In this document: positions 5,750-6,566 of the stretch, piece by piece
How the letters are laid out: every line of letters begins with the position of its first letter
Numbering within the stretch: the first letter of the stretch is position 1
NCBI GenBank assembly: GCA_964437215.1
Contig: CAYTFZ010000124.1
Coordinates: forward strand, 1-6,566
DNA length: 6,566 bases
Origin: JAAYAN01 sp964437215
GTDB lineage: Bacteria > Bacteroidota > Ignavibacteria > Ignavibacteriales > Melioribacteraceae
Direction: 5' to 3'
Position numbers and translations under genes: made by a program
The notes under the pieces: generated by a model
Database searches by the model: none
The model's input: only the letters and a program-made list of their open reading frames with translations
What the model was told of the DNA's origin: nothing

Positions 5750-6566
5750 TTATATTTTATCCGGATTGCTAACTGCATTAAATATTTTTTTCATTTGAAA
5801 TGCATTAGAAACATTGTGTGTTCTTACTATATCTGCTCCTGAATAAACAGCAAATGTTTCAGCAATTATTGTTGCGTTTTCCCGTTCATAAACACTTATA
5901 TTCAACATATTTCCTAAAAATGATTTCTTTGAAAGTCCGACCAATAAAGGATAACCGGACAAAGCAAATTTATTAAGATTTTTTAACAATTCGTAATTAT
6001 GTTGAATTTTTTTTCCAAAACCAATCCCTGGGTCGATAATTATTTTTTTTACGCCGGCTTTTTGAGCCGCTTCTGCCTGTTTGATAAGGAATTGATATAC
6101 TTCTTCGGTTACATTTTCGTACTCCGGATTTTGCTGCATATTTTTCGGGTTGCCTTTAATATGCATAATTACAGCGGCGGCATTATAATTTGCAATCACG
6201 TTTTTCATTTCTTCATCAAAAGTCAGCCCGCTTATATCATTTATTATTGCCGCTCCCCTTTTAAGCGCTTCTTCGGCAATCTTAGATTTTGTTGTATCAA
6301 CAGAAATTATTGTTGCGGGTTTTATCTCAAGAATTTTTTCAATTACCGGAATAATCCTTTCGTATTCGTCCTCAATACTTACGGTTTCCGCGCCGGGACG
6401 AGTTGATTCGCCGCCGATATCCAGAATATCTGCGCCCTGCTCAAGCAGTTCAAAAGCTTTTTTAACTGCAGCTTCCCTGTTAAAATAATTCCCGCCATCC
6501 GAAAACGAATCCGGTGTAACATTTAAAATGCCCATAATCAGCGGGCGGTTTTCTTTAATTGATGAT
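5750..6566 (-). CDS. folP: Dihydropteroate synthase FolP, N-terminus beyond the window
   Basis: It condenses p-aminobenzoate with 6-hydroxymethyl-dihydropterin diphosphate in folate synthesis, as a cytoplasmic TIM barrel. The ATG at 6535 is not the start: ten further codons (SSIKENRPLI) are open to the edge, and the family normally has such residues before IMGILNVTPDSF. 271 residues are visible, nearly the whole enzyme. Counting from the internal M at 6535: NVTPDSFSDGG (5-15), DIGGESTRPG (39-48), SVDT (78-81), NDISG (99-103), MHIKGNPKNMQ (124-134), IDPGIGFGK (167-175), GLSKKSFLG (200-208) and RTHNV (238-242). The SKKS motif replaces the commoner SRKS but keeps the second lysine. The loop around TRPG has no obvious insertion of the kind seen in acquired Sul enzymes. 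No second folate domain is fused at the C-terminus. The stop abuts the cdaA ATG. Confidence 0.96.
   Translation of the reverse strand, partial: SSIKENRPLIMGILNVTPDSFSDGGNYFNREAAVKKAFELLEQGADILDIGGESTRPGAETVSIEDEYERIIPVIEKILEIKPATIISVDTTKSKIAEEALKRGAAIINDISGLTFDEEMKNVIANYNAAAVIMHIKGNPKNMQQNPEYENVTEEVYQFLIKQAEAAQKAGVKKIIIDPGIGFGKKIQHNYELLKNLNKFALSGYPLLVGLSKKSFLGNMLNISVYERENATIIAETFAVYSGADIVRTHNVSNAFQMKKIFNAVSNPDKI

Noticed and set aside
5999..6406. Open frame of 135 codons on the + strand, rich in F, Y and C
   Set aside because: It is antisense to folP; its composition is what the reverse of an AT-rich coding frame gives, not a real membrane protein.
6533..6535. ATG as the start of folP
   Set aside because: The frame stays open to the window edge and the upstream codons (...NRPLI) match what precedes MGILNVTPDSF in this family, so this ATG is internal.

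Overview
This is an AT-rich bacterial chromosome segment of ordinary housekeeping genes: nine protein-coding genes, two of them cut by the window edges, packed at very high density. The gene set points to the Bacteroidota/Chlorobiota/Ignavibacteriota (FCB) group. The clearest pointers are a DUF5683 protein directly behind parA-parB and a CdaA-type diadenylate cyclase directly behind folP, both arrangements I associate with that group. A lean towards Ignavibacteria-like lineages is a guess: protein style and low GC fit, and two genes have clear Shine-Dalgarno sequences, which are scarce in typical Bacteroidetes. I see no RNA gene, insertion sequence, CRISPR array, phage gene or large repeat.

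Layout: on the + strand, positions 1-643 hold the C-terminal two thirds of a Ppx/GppA-family exopolyphosphatase/pppGpp phosphatase whose 5' part lies outside the window. The other eight genes are on the - strand and form one head-to-tail run read from right to left: folP (dihydropteroate synthase, N-terminus outside the window), cdaA (c-di-AMP synthase), a family 2 glycosyltransferase, a UPF0173-type metallo-beta-lactamase-fold hydrolase, parA, parB, a DUF5683 envelope protein and a zinc-ribbon/Yip1-like membrane protein. The last gene converges on ppx, and their 3' ends overlap by 20 bp.

Junctions are tight: folP-cdaA 0 bp, cdaA-glycosyltransferase about 20 bp overlap, glycosyltransferase-hydrolase 13 bp, parA-parB 8 bp overlap, parB-DUF5683 about 20 bp overlap, DUF5683-Yip1 11 bp. 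The only real gap on this strand is 92 bp between the hydrolase gene and parA. The run may therefore be two transcription units: folP-cdaA-GT2-hydrolase and parA-parB-DUF5683-Yip1.

Functionally the window mixes folate synthesis, second-messenger metabolism (c-di-AMP, and possibly (p)ppGpp/polyphosphate through Ppx), sugar transfer to lipid or glycan, chromosome partitioning and two envelope proteins of unknown role. I found no convincing new system. The points most worth a second look are the conserved-looking linkages (folP-cdaA, parAB-DUF5683), a cdaA locus without cdaR/glmM in view, and several start sites that a simple ATG-based call would get wrong (folP, the glycosyltransferase, DUF5683, ppx).
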